Assembly: GCA_014360755.1 (NCBI GenBank)
Contig: JACIWX010000002.1
Span: forward strand, 124,001 to 188,000
Length of the DNA: 64,000 bases
Direction: 5' to 3'
Source of the DNA: Chloroflexota bacterium
GTDB lineage: Bacteria; Chloroflexota; Anaerolineae; UBA2200
The first letter of the stretch is position 1. Each line of letters opens with the position of its first letter. The notes below the pieces were generated by a model, which was not told where the DNA came from, made no database searches, and saw only the letters and a list, made by a program, of their open reading frames with translations. This document shows, one piece after another, positions 11,374-21,479 of the stretch. The translations under genes were made by a program, and so were the position numbers.

Positions 11374-12495
11374 ATGTCAGATCGAGATTTTATTCCTATG
11401 GCTGTCCCTGTTTTGGGGAACAAAGAACTTGAATACGTAACTGAAGCCGTTCGCTCCGGCTGGATTTCCTCACAGGGAAGGTATGTCTCTGAATTCGAGG
11501 AGAGTTTTAGCGCTTACTGCGGAGTTAAATATGGAATTGCTGTAACCAGTGGCACAACTGCTCTACATCTTGCCTTAGTAGTTTTAGGCATTGGTCCGGG
11601 AGATGAGGTCATCATTCCACCCCTCACGCATATTGCATGTGCTAATATGATAACCCTTACTGGTGCCAGACCTGTGCTAGTGGATTGTGCATGGGATACA
11701 TGGGGCATAGACCCCGCTAAGATTGAAGAAAAGATAACTTCACGTACAAAAGCCATTATGGTAATTCATCTCTATGGACATCCCGTGGATATGGATCCGG
11801 TCCTTGAAATTGCAGAGAAATATGGTCTGTACGTGATTGAGGATGCTGCCGAAGCTCATGGTGCGGAATACAAAGGTCGAAGAACAGGAAGCTTAGGGCA
11901 TATAGCCTGTTTTAGTTTCTATGCCAACAAAATTATCACCACTGGCGAAGGAGGAATGATCGTTACTGACGATCCCAACCTTGCAGCTAAAGCCAGGAAA
12001 TTGAGGGACCAGGCTTATGAAAAAGAGCGGCGCTTTTGGCATAGAGAATTAGGCTTCAATTATCGAATGACGAATTTGCAAGCAGCCATTGGTCTGGCCC
12101 AGATAGAGAAAATTGACCAGTTCGTCAATATCCGCAGGAGGAATGCCCATTTATATAACCAGTTACTCAACGGAATTCCGGGACTAATCCTGCCCCCCGA
12201 GGCCAATTGGGCGAAAAATGTCTATTGGATGTATTCCATCCTAGTGGACGATTCGTTTGGGATGAGCCGGGATGAGCTGATAGCCTATTTGAAGAGCAGA
12301 AATATAGACGCCCGGCCTTTCTTCTATCCGGTACACTTACAACCACTCTATGCAGATCAGTTCAAGGGTGAGAGTTACCCTGTGGCTGAGGAACTCAGCT
12401 CAAAAGGGATGAATTTGCCATCAGGCAATGAATTAACCGAAGACGAAGTGCGTCGTATAGCAGATACTATCAAATCTGCCCGAGGAGGAAGATAA
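11374..12495 (+). CDS. DegT/DnrJ/EryC1/StrS-family PLP aminotransferase (perosamine synthetase-like)
   Basis: IPMAVPVLGNKELEYVTEAVRSGWISSQGRYVSEFEESFSAYCGVKYGIAVTSGTTALHLAL; IEDAAEAHGAEYKGRRTGSLGHIACFSFYANKIITTGEGGMI. Confidence 0.95.
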   Translation: MSDRDFIPMAVPVLGNKELEYVTEAVRSGWISSQGRYVSEFEESFSAYCGVKYGIAVTSGTTALHLALVVLGIGPGDEVIIPPLTHIACANMITLTGARPVLVDCAWDTWGIDPAKIEEKITSRTKAIMVIHLYGHPVDMDPVLEIAEKYGLYVIEDAAEAHGAEYKGRRTGSLGHIACFSFYANKIITTGEGGMIVTDDPNLAAKARKLRDQAYEKERRFWHRELGFNYRMTNLQAAIGLAQIEKIDQFVNIRRRNAHLYNQLLNGIPGLILPPEANWAKNVYWMYSILVDDSFGMSRDELIAYLKSRNIDARPFFYPVHLQPLYADQFKGESYPVAEELSSKGMNLPSGNELTEDEVRRIADTIKSARGGR

Positions 12496-12496
12496 G

Positions 12497-13489
12497 ATGG
12501 CTAACACTAAGCTTCGCTTCGCTGTAATTGGCTGTGGGCGCATGGGGCTGCGCAGAATGCAGACCATTGTGGACCATCCACAAGCCGAATTGATTTGTGT
12601 GGTGGATGTAAGTGAGCAGCAAGCACGTGTTGCTGCCAATAAGTACGGCTGTCCATATTATCTTAATTATGGAGAGATTCTGTCTCGAGAGGACATTGAT
12701 TGCGTGATCGTCTCTGTGCCTAATAAATGGCACAAGGAAATAGTTGTGTCCTTTTTGAACAGCAAGAAGCACGTCTTCTGTGAGAAGCCGTTAGCCAGAA
12801 ATCCAGAGGAAGCTAAGGCCATGGTTGATGCAGCAGTTCAGAATGGGGTTACCCTTAAAACAGGATCTAATCTGCGGTTTTTCCCCAGTGTTTTAAAAGC
12901 TAAAGAATTACTTGATAGGGGTGCCATTGGCGAGCTTCTCTTTCTACGTTCATGGATTGGACATGGAGGGTGGGTCCAAGGTAGATGGTTTACGCAGCCG
13001 GAAATCGCTGGAGGAGGTACATTCCTTGACAACGGTTGCCATGTCTTGGACATTACAAGATGGTTCCTAGGTGAAATAAAGAGCTGCGTAGGAGTAATTA
13101 AGACAAGTTTATGGCCAATCGAGCCCCTTGAAGACAATGGCTTCGGGATATTTGAAACTGTAGATGGTAAAATAGCCTTCGTCCATGCGTCATGGACCGA
13201 ATGGGCCGGCTATATGTATATGGAGATCTATGGCTCAGAAGGTTACATCCGAATTGACAATAGAGGTAAGGCGTGCAAAACAATCCTTGGCAAGCGGGAG
13301 GGAGGAGAGAAGGTTTTTGACTTCTCATCTTTGCCGCCAACATCATACTGGGACGAGTTGGATGACTACATACGTGCATTGCGTGAAGGGCGTCAACCTT
13401 TACCCAGCGGATTTGATGGATTGCGTGCAGTGCAGATGGCCTGGGGAGTCTATGAATCAGCCAGAACTGGCCGGAAGATACAAATCTGA
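12497..13489 (+). CDS. Gfo/Idh/MocA-family oxidoreductase
   Basis: RFAVIGCGRMGLRRMQTI; VFCEKPLARNPEEAKAMVDAA. Confidence 0.94.
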   Translation: MANTKLRFAVIGCGRMGLRRMQTIVDHPQAELICVVDVSEQQARVAANKYGCPYYLNYGEILSREDIDCVIVSVPNKWHKEIVVSFLNSKKHVFCEKPLARNPEEAKAMVDAAVQNGVTLKTGSNLRFFPSVLKAKELLDRGAIGELLFLRSWIGHGGWVQGRWFTQPEIAGGGTFLDNGCHVLDITRWFLGEIKSCVGVIKTSLWPIEPLEDNGFGIFETVDGKIAFVHASWTEWAGYMYMEIYGSEGYIRIDNRGKACKTILGKREGGEKVFDFSSLPPTSYWDELDDYIRALREGRQPLPSGFDGLRAVQMAWGVYESARTGRKIQI

Positions 13490-13519
13490 TGACCCTCAAA
13501 TATTCTTCAGGAGGTTAAA

Positions 13520-14284
13520 ATGACTTCCGCATTTCAAGCAGATTATGCCAATTACTACGACTTACTCTACAAAGACAAGGACTATGAAGCCGAGTGCGAC
13601 TTTTTAGAGCAGATTTTCGAGCGATTTTGTAATCGAAGACCAAGGACTGTTCTTGATGTTGGTTGTGGAACAGGTGGCCATGCTATCCCTTTAGCGAGAA
13701 GGGGTTATGAAGTTACAGGGATAGACGTGTCCGAGGCTATGATTGCCATCGCTCGACAGAAGGCTGAACGAGAAGGTTTAAGCATCACCTTTCATGTTAC
13801 TAAGATGGAGAACTTGGAGTTGGACCAACGGTTTGATGTGGTGATCTCCATGTTTAATGCCATAAACTACGTGATCTCCGATGAGGGCTTGAGAGAAATC
13901 TTTACCAATATTCACCGCCATCTGACATCTGATGGGCTTTTCTTGTTTGATTTTCGGAACGGTATCACATCACTGCGCTCTTACTCGCCGTTAAGGATAA
14001 AATGGGCAGAAGATGGTCGGCTAAGGCTACTTCGGATCTCGGAAACGAAACTTGATGCTATGGAGCATTTGTTTTATACTACCTACAAATGCCTTGTGTT
14101 CGAAGGCGATAGACTGGTCAAGGAGTTTCAAGATGAACATATCGTCCGGTATCTGTTCCCGAGGGAGGTGAAGCATTTTCTCAGCGAAACAGGGTTTGAG
14201 CTCCTCTGGATGTGTCCATTCCTTGAACTGGACAAGCCCGCAAGCGAGGAAGACTGGAACATAATGGTCATAGCTAGAAAATGA
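13520..14284 (+). CDS. Class I SAM-dependent methyltransferase
   Basis: TVLDVGCGTGGHAIPLARRGYEVTGIDVSEAMIAIARQKA. Confidence 0.93.
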   Translation: MTSAFQADYANYYDLLYKDKDYEAECDFLEQIFERFCNRRPRTVLDVGCGTGGHAIPLARRGYEVTGIDVSEAMIAIARQKAEREGLSITFHVTKMENLELDQRFDVVISMFNAINYVISDEGLREIFTNIHRHLTSDGLFLFDFRNGITSLRSYSPLRIKWAEDGRLRLLRISETKLDAMEHLFYTTYKCLVFEGDRLVKEFQDEHIVRYLFPREVKHFLSETGFELLWMCPFLELDKPASEEDWNIMVIARK

Positions 14285-15759
14285 AGATGGAGAGTCTTGT
14301 GAAAAAACAAAGTATTGATGCTAGTGGAATACGGTGGGCTTTTCTGTCTAATGCGGCTTCTTACATTACTCAGCCCATTGTCTTGATCCTCTTGGCCCGC
14401 GTTTTGACCCCCTCAGACTTTGGCCTGCTCGCAATGGCCCTGACGGTGGTTACGTTTTTTGAACTCTTCAGGGATATGGGATTAAGTCAGGCACTCATTC
14501 GCCAGGAGGGCAACCCTCAAGAGTTGGCTTCCAGTGCGTTCTGGACCCAATTCGTTTTGAGCATCGCTATGTTCGGCTTCGTTTGGGCTATTGCCCCTCT
14601 GGTTGGTATGTATTATCGTGACCTTGGGGTAGTTCCTGTTCTAAGGGTTATGGCCGGCCTGTTCCTGCTTTATCCCTTTGTGGATATTCCTTATGCTTTT
14701 CTCTTGAGAGACCTTCGCTTCAGAGCCCTTTTCCTCAGGCAAGGAGTACCGGCCTTGGTGGGGGGAGGAATTTCTCTCCTCTTGGGATGGACTGGGTTTG
14801 GGGTTTGGTCCTTGGTGGTGGGGATGTTGATGGGGAGGATGACCGCCGGGGCAGTCTCCATGTGGATGGCTCGTTGGTGGCCCTCTTTTCGTATTAGCTC
14901 GGAGACTATTTCTATGTTGCGCTTCGGCAGCCAGGTGAGCTTCCAAAAGGTTTTGGGGTGGGTCATTGTCTGGTTGGACCGGTGGTTTGTTGGGAGGTTT
15001 CTGGGCACCGCCAGTCTGGGAGTCTACCAAGTTGCCATGCGAATAGGGGAAATCCCTTACTTGGCCAGTGGTTCCCCTTTAGCTTTAGTGGCCTATCCTA
15101 TTATGGCCCAAGACAGCCGAGAGAGAGCAGATATCAAGCGAAGATACCTGTCCTATTTGCAGGGTGTTGCTTTGATTGGCTTCCCGCTAGGGATTGGTAT
15201 GGTACTTATAATGCCTTTCGCGATCCCCAGCATTTTAGGGCCCAAGTGGGCCCATAGCATCAAAGTCTTTCAGGTCATCCTACTTTATCAAACCTTGGGC
15301 TGCATTGTCTCTCTTAACCCTGAGGTGTTCAAGGCACTGGGCAAGCCCGAGATCATGAGTTACTTCTTCATAGCACGGGCGATCATCTCCGTTCCTGTCT
15401 ATTTCTTCGCAGCACAGAGGGACATAATGACCCTAGCCTTGGCGCATCTGGTCCTAGTTCTGCTCTTTGCTCCCATCAACATGTTTATCACTATGCGCAT
15501 GGTAGGGCTAAAGTTGAAGCAGCTTCTCTTGGCCCTTCGCAGTGGGCTGATAATGGCGGTTGCCTTATCTTTGATAGGGCTCTTCTATTGGTGGCGAGGA
15601 GCCCAGGTGATACATAGCGATGGAGTGAACACAGCCTTGCTAGCCGTGCTATTGATCGGGGTTGGAATTTTCATTCTAAGGATGGCCGATGCGCAGGCCT
15701 TTCGTCAGATGAAGAGAATAATAATACCAAGCTTGCAAGCGGAGAGGTCGGAGGAGTAA
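14281..15759 (+). CDS. Polysaccharide flippase (Wzx/lipopolysaccharide biosynthesis family)
   Basis: Multi-TM; ITQPIVLILLARVLTPSDFGLLAMALTVVTFFELFRDMGLSQALI; 4-bp ATGA overlap with the upstream gene. Confidence 0.92.
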   Translation: MKMESLVKKQSIDASGIRWAFLSNAASYITQPIVLILLARVLTPSDFGLLAMALTVVTFFELFRDMGLSQALIRQEGNPQELASSAFWTQFVLSIAMFGFVWAIAPLVGMYYRDLGVVPVLRVMAGLFLLYPFVDIPYAFLLRDLRFRALFLRQGVPALVGGGISLLLGWTGFGVWSLVVGMLMGRMTAGAVSMWMARWWPSFRISSETISMLRFGSQVSFQKVLGWVIVWLDRWFVGRFLGTASLGVYQVAMRIGEIPYLASGSPLALVAYPIMAQDSRERADIKRRYLSYLQGVALIGFPLGIGMVLIMPFAIPSILGPKWAHSIKVFQVILLYQTLGCIVSLNPEVFKALGKPEIMSYFFIARAIISVPVYFFAAQRDIMTLALAHLVLVLLFAPINMFITMRMVGLKLKQLLLALRSGLIMAVALSLIGLFYWWRGAQVIHSDGVNTALLAVLLIGVGIFILRMADAQAFRQMKRIIIPSLQAERSEE

Positions 15760-16735
15760 TGGCTTGGACGGGAACAAATTTGTCGCTGGATTACAATGGT
15801 GAGAACTTGGTGTTTATCGTGGGGTGTCCGCGTAGCGGCACAACGTATTTGCAACGCCTAATCGCTGCTCACCCCAAGGTGCATACGGGCCAGGAATCGG
15901 ACATCTTCGACCTTTATGTAGGTCCATTGTTGCGTACTTGGAGAAGGGAGTTGCAGAACTACAGCGGGAGGGGGGGAGTGGGCCTGGCCTGCTATTTACG
16001 GGAGGACGAGTTCATAGCAATTTTGAAGGAGTTTTTGCTCAACCTTCTGCGGCCCATGCTGAAGGAGTTAGGCCCAGGAGAAATATTTTTGGAGAAGACC
16101 CCCTCGCATGCCCTGTTCATCCCTGAGATTCATGAACTGTTGCCCAAAGCACGCTTCATTCATATCCTTCGCGATCCTCGTGATGTGGTGGCTTCCCTTT
16201 TGGCAGTCGCTCGCTCCTGGGGTAAGGCATGGGCGCCAAAGAATGCAGCGCTGGCCGCCTTCCTTTGGAGGCGACATCTCCAGGCTGTTAACAGGGCTCG
16301 ATTGCTTCTTCCCGGTGACCAATTTTTCGAAGTGCGTTACGAACAATTGTGGGAGAATCCAATAGACACTCTAAAGCAAGTTAGCCATTTCATTGGATTA
16401 GAGTGGAGTGTTGAGGAGATAAAAGTGGCTGTGGAAACCAACAGACCGGACATTGTTCAAAAAGGGGGGGAACTCCCATTCCCAAGAAGGGAGAGTTCGG
16501 GATAAGAACAGGGCCAATTGTGCGTGATCCTCCTGATTTTGTCCGGAGGGGAACACCTGGCGGATGGCGGAAAGACCTGAAAATTCATCAACGCTTTGTG
16601 GTTTGGCTCATTGCCGGTCAGATTATGTGGGAGGTAGGATATCCATGGGGTCCAAAGATCGCTTTACCTCTGAGGAATGTTTTCGAGAAGTCAATGACCC
16701 GGCTTTTACGTAGGCTCAAGAAAATGGTGAGGTAA
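15759..16735 (+). pseudogene. PAPS-dependent sulfotransferase, apparent frameshift at a G7 tract (16464..16470)
   Basis: 5'-PSB FIVGCPRSGTTYLQRLIAAHPKV, 3'-PB IHILRDPRDVVASLL; after G7 the sulfotransferase-like C-terminus continues in another frame (GTPIPKKGEFGIRTGPIVRDPPDFVRRGTPGGWRKDLKIHQRF). Confidence 0.88.
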
Positions 16736-16739
16736 CATA

Positions 16740-17705
16740 ATGCCGAGGATAACGGTAATTATCCCTACCCACAATGGTGCCGATAGAATACAAGAAACTA
16801 TTGAAAGTTTGGCTCACCAGGATTTGCCCCGTAATGAATATGAGGTTATTGTAGTGGACAATGCCTCCACAGACGACACAAAAACCGTTGTAGAGGAAGT
16901 TTCTCGAAAGCATGGTTTGGAAGTTTGCTATATATACGAACCCCAATTGGGGCTGCATAATGCGCGTCATGCTGGAGCCCGTAACGCTCGAGGGGAGATT
17001 CTTGCTTACACAGACGATGACGTTATATGCGATAAAGTCTGGCTGCGTGAACTCCTTAATTGTTATGACTCCGACAAAGTTGGATGTGTCGGGGGCAAAG
17101 TGCTTCCCACGTGGGAAGTGCCCCCACCTAAATGGATACTACGTTATCCAGGAGCTCTGGCCTTGTTGGACCATGGAGATGAGGTAAAGGAACTTAAATG
17201 GCCGGAAGCTATTTATGGTTGCAACTTCTCTATTCGCCGAGATGTGCTTTTTGCTGTTGGTGGGTTCAATCCGGACAGTTTTGGGAACATATGGTTGGGA
17301 GATGGGGAAACAGGGCTGCTACGGAAAGTTTACGATGCAGGTTGGAAGGTGGTATACAATCCCAAAGCGGTTGTGTGGCACCGTATCCCAGCCGCCCGTC
17401 TAACCTTGGATTACATGAAGCGGCGCTTTGCTTATCAAGGTGCTGCTGATGCTTATACACGATACCATTACCGTGGAGTCGGACGGTTGGAACTTGTGCT
17501 TCATGGGCTGGTCTTCATGGGTTCTGCTGTAATTTTTGGCTTACTGGCAATGCTGACCGTTCCGGCTCCGATAGCAGTTCGGCACCACCAAATATTGCGG
17601 GCCTCTTACTGCTGGTCCCGGGCTGGCTATACCCTGCGTTTGTTATATGACCGGCAACTACAAGCCCTCGTAGCAAAGGAGCGGTGGCTCGAGAATGATA
17701 GATAA
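16740..17705 (+). CDS. Glycosyltransferase family 2
   Basis: RITVIIPTHNGADRIQETIESLAHQDLPRNEYEVIVVDNASTDDT; AYTDDDVI. Confidence 0.94.
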   Translation: MPRITVIIPTHNGADRIQETIESLAHQDLPRNEYEVIVVDNASTDDTKTVVEEVSRKHGLEVCYIYEPQLGLHNARHAGARNARGEILAYTDDDVICDKVWLRELLNCYDSDKVGCVGGKVLPTWEVPPPKWILRYPGALALLDHGDEVKELKWPEAIYGCNFSIRRDVLFAVGGFNPDSFGNIWLGDGETGLLRKVYDAGWKVVYNPKAVVWHRIPAARLTLDYMKRRFAYQGAADAYTRYHYRGVGRLELVLHGLVFMGSAVIFGLLAMLTVPAPIAVRHHQILRASYCWSRAGYTLRLLYDRQLQALVAKERWLENDR

Positions 17706-18009
17706 GGAGGTGGAGGATATGTCGGCTCTCTATGCACTCTTCTTTATAACCTTGGGAATCATTGGTATATTTTACTCTAAGGTCCTGTTCCGCTCGTTTC
17801 TGGCGCCGGTAGGCGTTTACAGTATCATATGGAGCGTCCTACCTTCATTGTATTATTTTAAGATCCTGCCATTGCCTGACGTCACGAATAGAACCGTGCT
17901 CACGATTTCCATTGGATGGTGTAGCTTTGTGCTAGGATCTTTTTTTGCTACGCTCGTACCTGGAGGCAAGAATCGAAATATATACTATGCATCACACCGA
18001 GGGGGATGA
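17695..18009 (+). pseudogene. Truncated membrane protein, probably N-terminus of an oligosaccharide polymerase
   Basis: Three hydrophobic segments then abrupt stop; next gene starts immediately. Family call weak. Confidence 0.45.
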
Positions 18010-18013
18010 AACG

Positions 18014-19183
18014 ATGATGGGTAGAATCCTGATTTTATATCCTGCCGGCCATCTGGACCGAACCCCTTCTGTAAAACATTTGGCTCATATTCTGGCGCAG
18101 GGGGGCTTTTTTGTTGATATCCTAACTATCAGCAACGTTACTGTCCCGAAGTCTACCTTTGCGCATGAAAATATTAATGTGCTTCATATACCAATAAAGT
18201 TGTACACATTTTACGAGCCCATTCCCTATGTGCTAGCGATGTTCTCGTTGCATGGGTTAAGGATTTATCTTCGCAATCATTACGATTGTATTATTGGCGC
18301 TGGCATTCGGGGCCTGTATGTTGGGACTTTTTGGAGTCTAATACGGAGAGTTCCTCTTGTTTACCATTCGCTAGAACTGTACCCTTCGTGGGAGAGACAC
18401 AGGTGTTTGGACCGCTTAGCTAAGGCGATAGAGCGTTGGGCGAACAGGAAATGTGCGTTTACGATTATACAGGATGAGAGCCGGGCCAAGCTGTTGGCGG
18501 AGGATAATGGTGTGCCAATGGATCGCATGATATTTATGCCGAATGCCGCTCCAGGAAAGGCTTCAAGAAAGAAAAGTATCTACATAAAAGCAAGGTTTGG
18601 GATCCCTACGGAAAAGGTGATTATTCTGTTCGCGGGGACGCTTTTCGCTAAATGGGCTCCAACACTTGCCCTAGTGCGGAGGGCGCAAGAGTGGCCTGAT
18701 GATTGGGTGCTTGTTCTGCACTCCAATACCACTCTTAGTGATGAGTGGCGAGAAACCATTAAAGCAGCTGATCGAAAGGATAGGGTGATTTTATCCTGTG
18801 ATCCCGTGCCGTATGAACAATTACACGAGATAATAGCGTCGGCAGATGTAGGCCTTGCTATATATACGAGTAACGATACCAATATGTCGAACATGGGACT
18901 TTCTTCTGGAAAGATTGCGGAATATCTAAGATGGGGCGTACCAGTGGTTGTATCCGACCTTCAGTACACGGCAGATGTGATCCGTCAGTATCACTGCGGC
19001 ATCGTTATTGATAAATTAGAGGCTCTTGAGGGTGCAATTAGACAGATTTTGTCTAATTATGAGCGGTATGCTGACGGTGCTGTGCGTTGTTTTAATGAGG
19101 TTTGGTCTCTCGACAATTATCGTTCTGTAATTGTGCAGGCTTTCATGGAAGTAATGTGGTCAAGAGAAGGTAGTGTAGGATAA
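18014..19183 (+). CDS. Glycosyltransferase, GT4/GT1-like
   Basis: GRILILYPAGHLDRTPSVKHLAHILAQGGFFVDILTISN; IPTEKVIILFAGTLF; SSGKIAEYLRWGVPVVVSDL. Confidence 0.88.
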   Translation: MMGRILILYPAGHLDRTPSVKHLAHILAQGGFFVDILTISNVTVPKSTFAHENINVLHIPIKLYTFYEPIPYVLAMFSLHGLRIYLRNHYDCIIGAGIRGLYVGTFWSLIRRVPLVYHSLELYPSWERHRCLDRLAKAIERWANRKCAFTIIQDESRAKLLAEDNGVPMDRMIFMPNAAPGKASRKKSIYIKARFGIPTEKVIILFAGTLFAKWAPTLALVRRAQEWPDDWVLVLHSNTTLSDEWRETIKAADRKDRVILSCDPVPYEQLHEIIASADVGLAIYTSNDTNMSNMGLSSGKIAEYLRWGVPVVVSDLQYTADVIRQYHCGIVIDKLEALEGAIRQILSNYERYADGAVRCFNEVWSLDNYRSVIVQAFMEVMWSREGSVG

Positions 19184-19283
19184 TTTTGTGTGCGAGTTGG
19201 AAAGGCTGGGTTCATAATAGACAAAATACAAGGAGATCTGCGAGAGGCAGTGCCACAAAATGTAGAGTTTAGGAGTAAAAACA

Positions 19284-20597
19284 GTGATTATTGCTCTGTT
19301 ATCTTTATCTCTTTTGGGCATCTTTTGTTTTATCACCAGCCGTAACTTAGGCATAAAATCAGTGTTTTTCCTTGTCCCGTTTTTTACAGCAAGTATAATT
19401 GGGTTTTGGGGAAATCCTTTTATTTTTCTCTTATTTATCCTGATAGGGGCTGCTGGGCGCCTTTTTCAATCCAGGCGTGTATATGCATTGCGTTCTGCAT
19501 ATTCGGTATTAGTAGTGTTTTGTTTTTACATGGTTATTCGAATGCTTGTTGGTCTGTCTGTAGAAAGCGGCATTAAAACGTCAGATATCGTAATAATTTC
19601 CATTTTCATGCTCATCCCAGTTGTTGCACTAATCTTGGCGTCACAATTGAGGAACTTTGATGTCCGAGGGGACTGTCTAATTCCTATTACGCTTGGAAGC
19701 GGATTGTATTATTTGCTAATAGCAATCTTTTACGCTAAGAATCTATTCGGAACTGTTCTGGAAACTCAAGGGTTCCCTCGGTTGGTTGGCATTGGGGGTA
19801 CCCATCCTGCATATACAACAGCACTTGTACCTGTAGTCATTAGCGGGTCGCTGTTTTTAATGGTTGACAATTTGGCGAAGAGGAGAGTGCACGCTCTCTT
19901 GAGTTTAATAGCTGCAACTATTGTTATGGTTCTCTCTGCATCTCGAGCAAGTCTAGTTAGTGGGACGCTTGCGTGGGTGTTGATAATGCTAGTTTTGAAA
20001 CCCTGGTTTATCCGGAGGACCTTTAGACTTGTGACCATTGTAACTCTGGTCGCTGGCCTTGGATTTTTCGTGGTTGGTCCGGAGCAAGTAAGGCATTTTC
20101 GCAGTGTTTTTGAGGGTGATCCAGAACACCGGGTTATTATCTATCCAGCTGCGGTTGAAGTTGCACGGGCTAACCTGCTCTTCGGGCTGGGAAATATTGA
20201 CTATTTTCGCGCTTATGCGCCGCCAATAATAGAAAAATATGCTGATCATATGAAACCTGGCTATTCTAGGTTGATATGGCTATATTTAGATAGAAATAGC
20301 CTCAATGTTAGTTCGACGATTCTATGGCTGCTTGTAAACGGTGGTTTGTTGGCTGTTATTCTATTTGTTTGCCTTATTCTAGCCACAACCCGCCGTTTGT
20401 TACGTGCTATACGTGCAGCACCTGAAAAAGATCGACTTGCATGGGCCTCTTTAATGGTAGGATGGGTTATTTTCCTGCTGCACTTAAGCATAATAGAAGG
20501 AATAGCACATCCTTTTCTTTGGATAATGATTATTCTTAGTCTCAGCAGGAGGTTTGGCGGTGCAGAGAGGGCACGTAGAGCCTTGGAAGAAGCATGA
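19284..20597 (+). CDS. O-antigen ligase/polymerase family membrane protein
   Basis: Polytopic; ...SASRASLVSGTLAWVLIML... typical Wzy/WaaL-like pattern. Confidence 0.8.
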   Translation: MIIALLSLSLLGIFCFITSRNLGIKSVFFLVPFFTASIIGFWGNPFIFLLFILIGAAGRLFQSRRVYALRSAYSVLVVFCFYMVIRMLVGLSVESGIKTSDIVIISIFMLIPVVALILASQLRNFDVRGDCLIPITLGSGLYYLLIAIFYAKNLFGTVLETQGFPRLVGIGGTHPAYTTALVPVVISGSLFLMVDNLAKRRVHALLSLIAATIVMVLSASRASLVSGTLAWVLIMLVLKPWFIRRTFRLVTIVTLVAGLGFFVVGPEQVRHFRSVFEGDPEHRVIIYPAAVEVARANLLFGLGNIDYFRAYAPPIIEKYADHMKPGYSRLIWLYLDRNSLNVSSTILWLLVNGGLLAVILFVCLILATTRRLLRAIRAAPEKDRLAWASLMVGWVIFLLHLSIIEGIAHPFLWIMIILSLSRRFGGAERARRALEEA

Positions 20598-20607
20598 GGT
20601 GAGCAGA

Positions 20608-21288
20608 ATGGGAACAGGCTTGCACATCCTAATGCTCTCTCCCACCCTCCCCTGGCCCCTAAACACTAGGAAGCAAGATCCGCATCTACCACTCCTGCGG
20701 GAACTGGCGCGGGCGGTACATGAGGTGACGCTCCTTACCATGTTCCATGAGCCGTGCGGCCCGGAGGACCTGGAGGCCTTGAGAGCTCACTGCTAGGAGC
20801 TCCATGTGATTCGGATCAAGAGCAGTCCCCACCTGCAGGCCGCTATGAAATCGATCGTATCTCGCAGGCCCTATCGGGTGGTCAAGGCTTTGGCCTCGCT
20901 TCCTGGCGTTCGCGTTACAGGGCGGGTAGAAGACGTGAGGCCTTACTACGCGGAGGCCAAGGTGGCTGTGGCGCCCTTCCGTTACGGCGGTGGGACGAAA
21001 TTGAAAGTGCTAGAGGCGATGGCATTGGGTGTGCCGGTAGTGGCAACCTCGGTAGGTTGTCAGGGGATAGAGGCCGTGCCGGGGAGACACCTGTTCAAAG
21101 AAGACAGCGAGGCATCCTTTGCCCAGAGGGTAGTGACCCTGTTGCAGGAGGAGAATCTGCGCCAGAGGATAGCAGCGGAAGCCCGCAAGCTGGTGGAAGA
21201 GCGCTATAGCTGGCGTGCCATTATGAGAGATACCATAGGGCGTTTAGCACGGATGGTGGAAGGTGGGCGGCAAGATGAAGCTCGTTGA
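20608..21288 (+). pseudogene. Glycosyltransferase group 1, in-frame TAG (20794) and large internal deletion
   Basis: N-terminus MGTGLHILMLSPTLPWPLNTRKQDPHLPLLRELARAVHEVTLLT, stop, then C-terminal half LPGVRVTGRVEDVRPYYAEAKVAVAPFRYGGGTKLKVLEAMALGVPVVATSVGCQGI in the same frame. Confidence 0.85.
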
Positions 21289-21466
21289 GGCACTGAATCT
21301 CCTCTGGTATGTCTGGAGGCGCAACAATTGGATGCTGGACCCTCGATCTTGGTTCGGCAGGTTCGAGGAAGCCAGGATCGATCGCCCCATCTTTCTTTTA
21401 GGCGTGCAGGGTGAAGGAGTGACCGAGTTTCTTGCTGCTTTAGAATACCCTCGAAGAGCAAATTAA
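21275..21466 (+). pseudogene. N-terminal sulfotransferase fragment
   Basis: MKLVEALNLLWYVWRRNNWMLDPRSWFGRFEEARIDRPIFLLGVQGEGVTEFL: start of a sulfotransferase-like protein ending abruptly. Confidence 0.6.
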
Positions 21467-21479
21467 AAGGAGGAGTAAT

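Noticed and set aside
10958-20796. Amber (TAG) recoding, since two accessory genes have an internal TAG followed by conserved sequence
   Set aside because: Normal genes in the window end in TAG (e.g. rpe), and one of the two genes also has a large deletion, so ordinary pseudogenes or errors are simpler.
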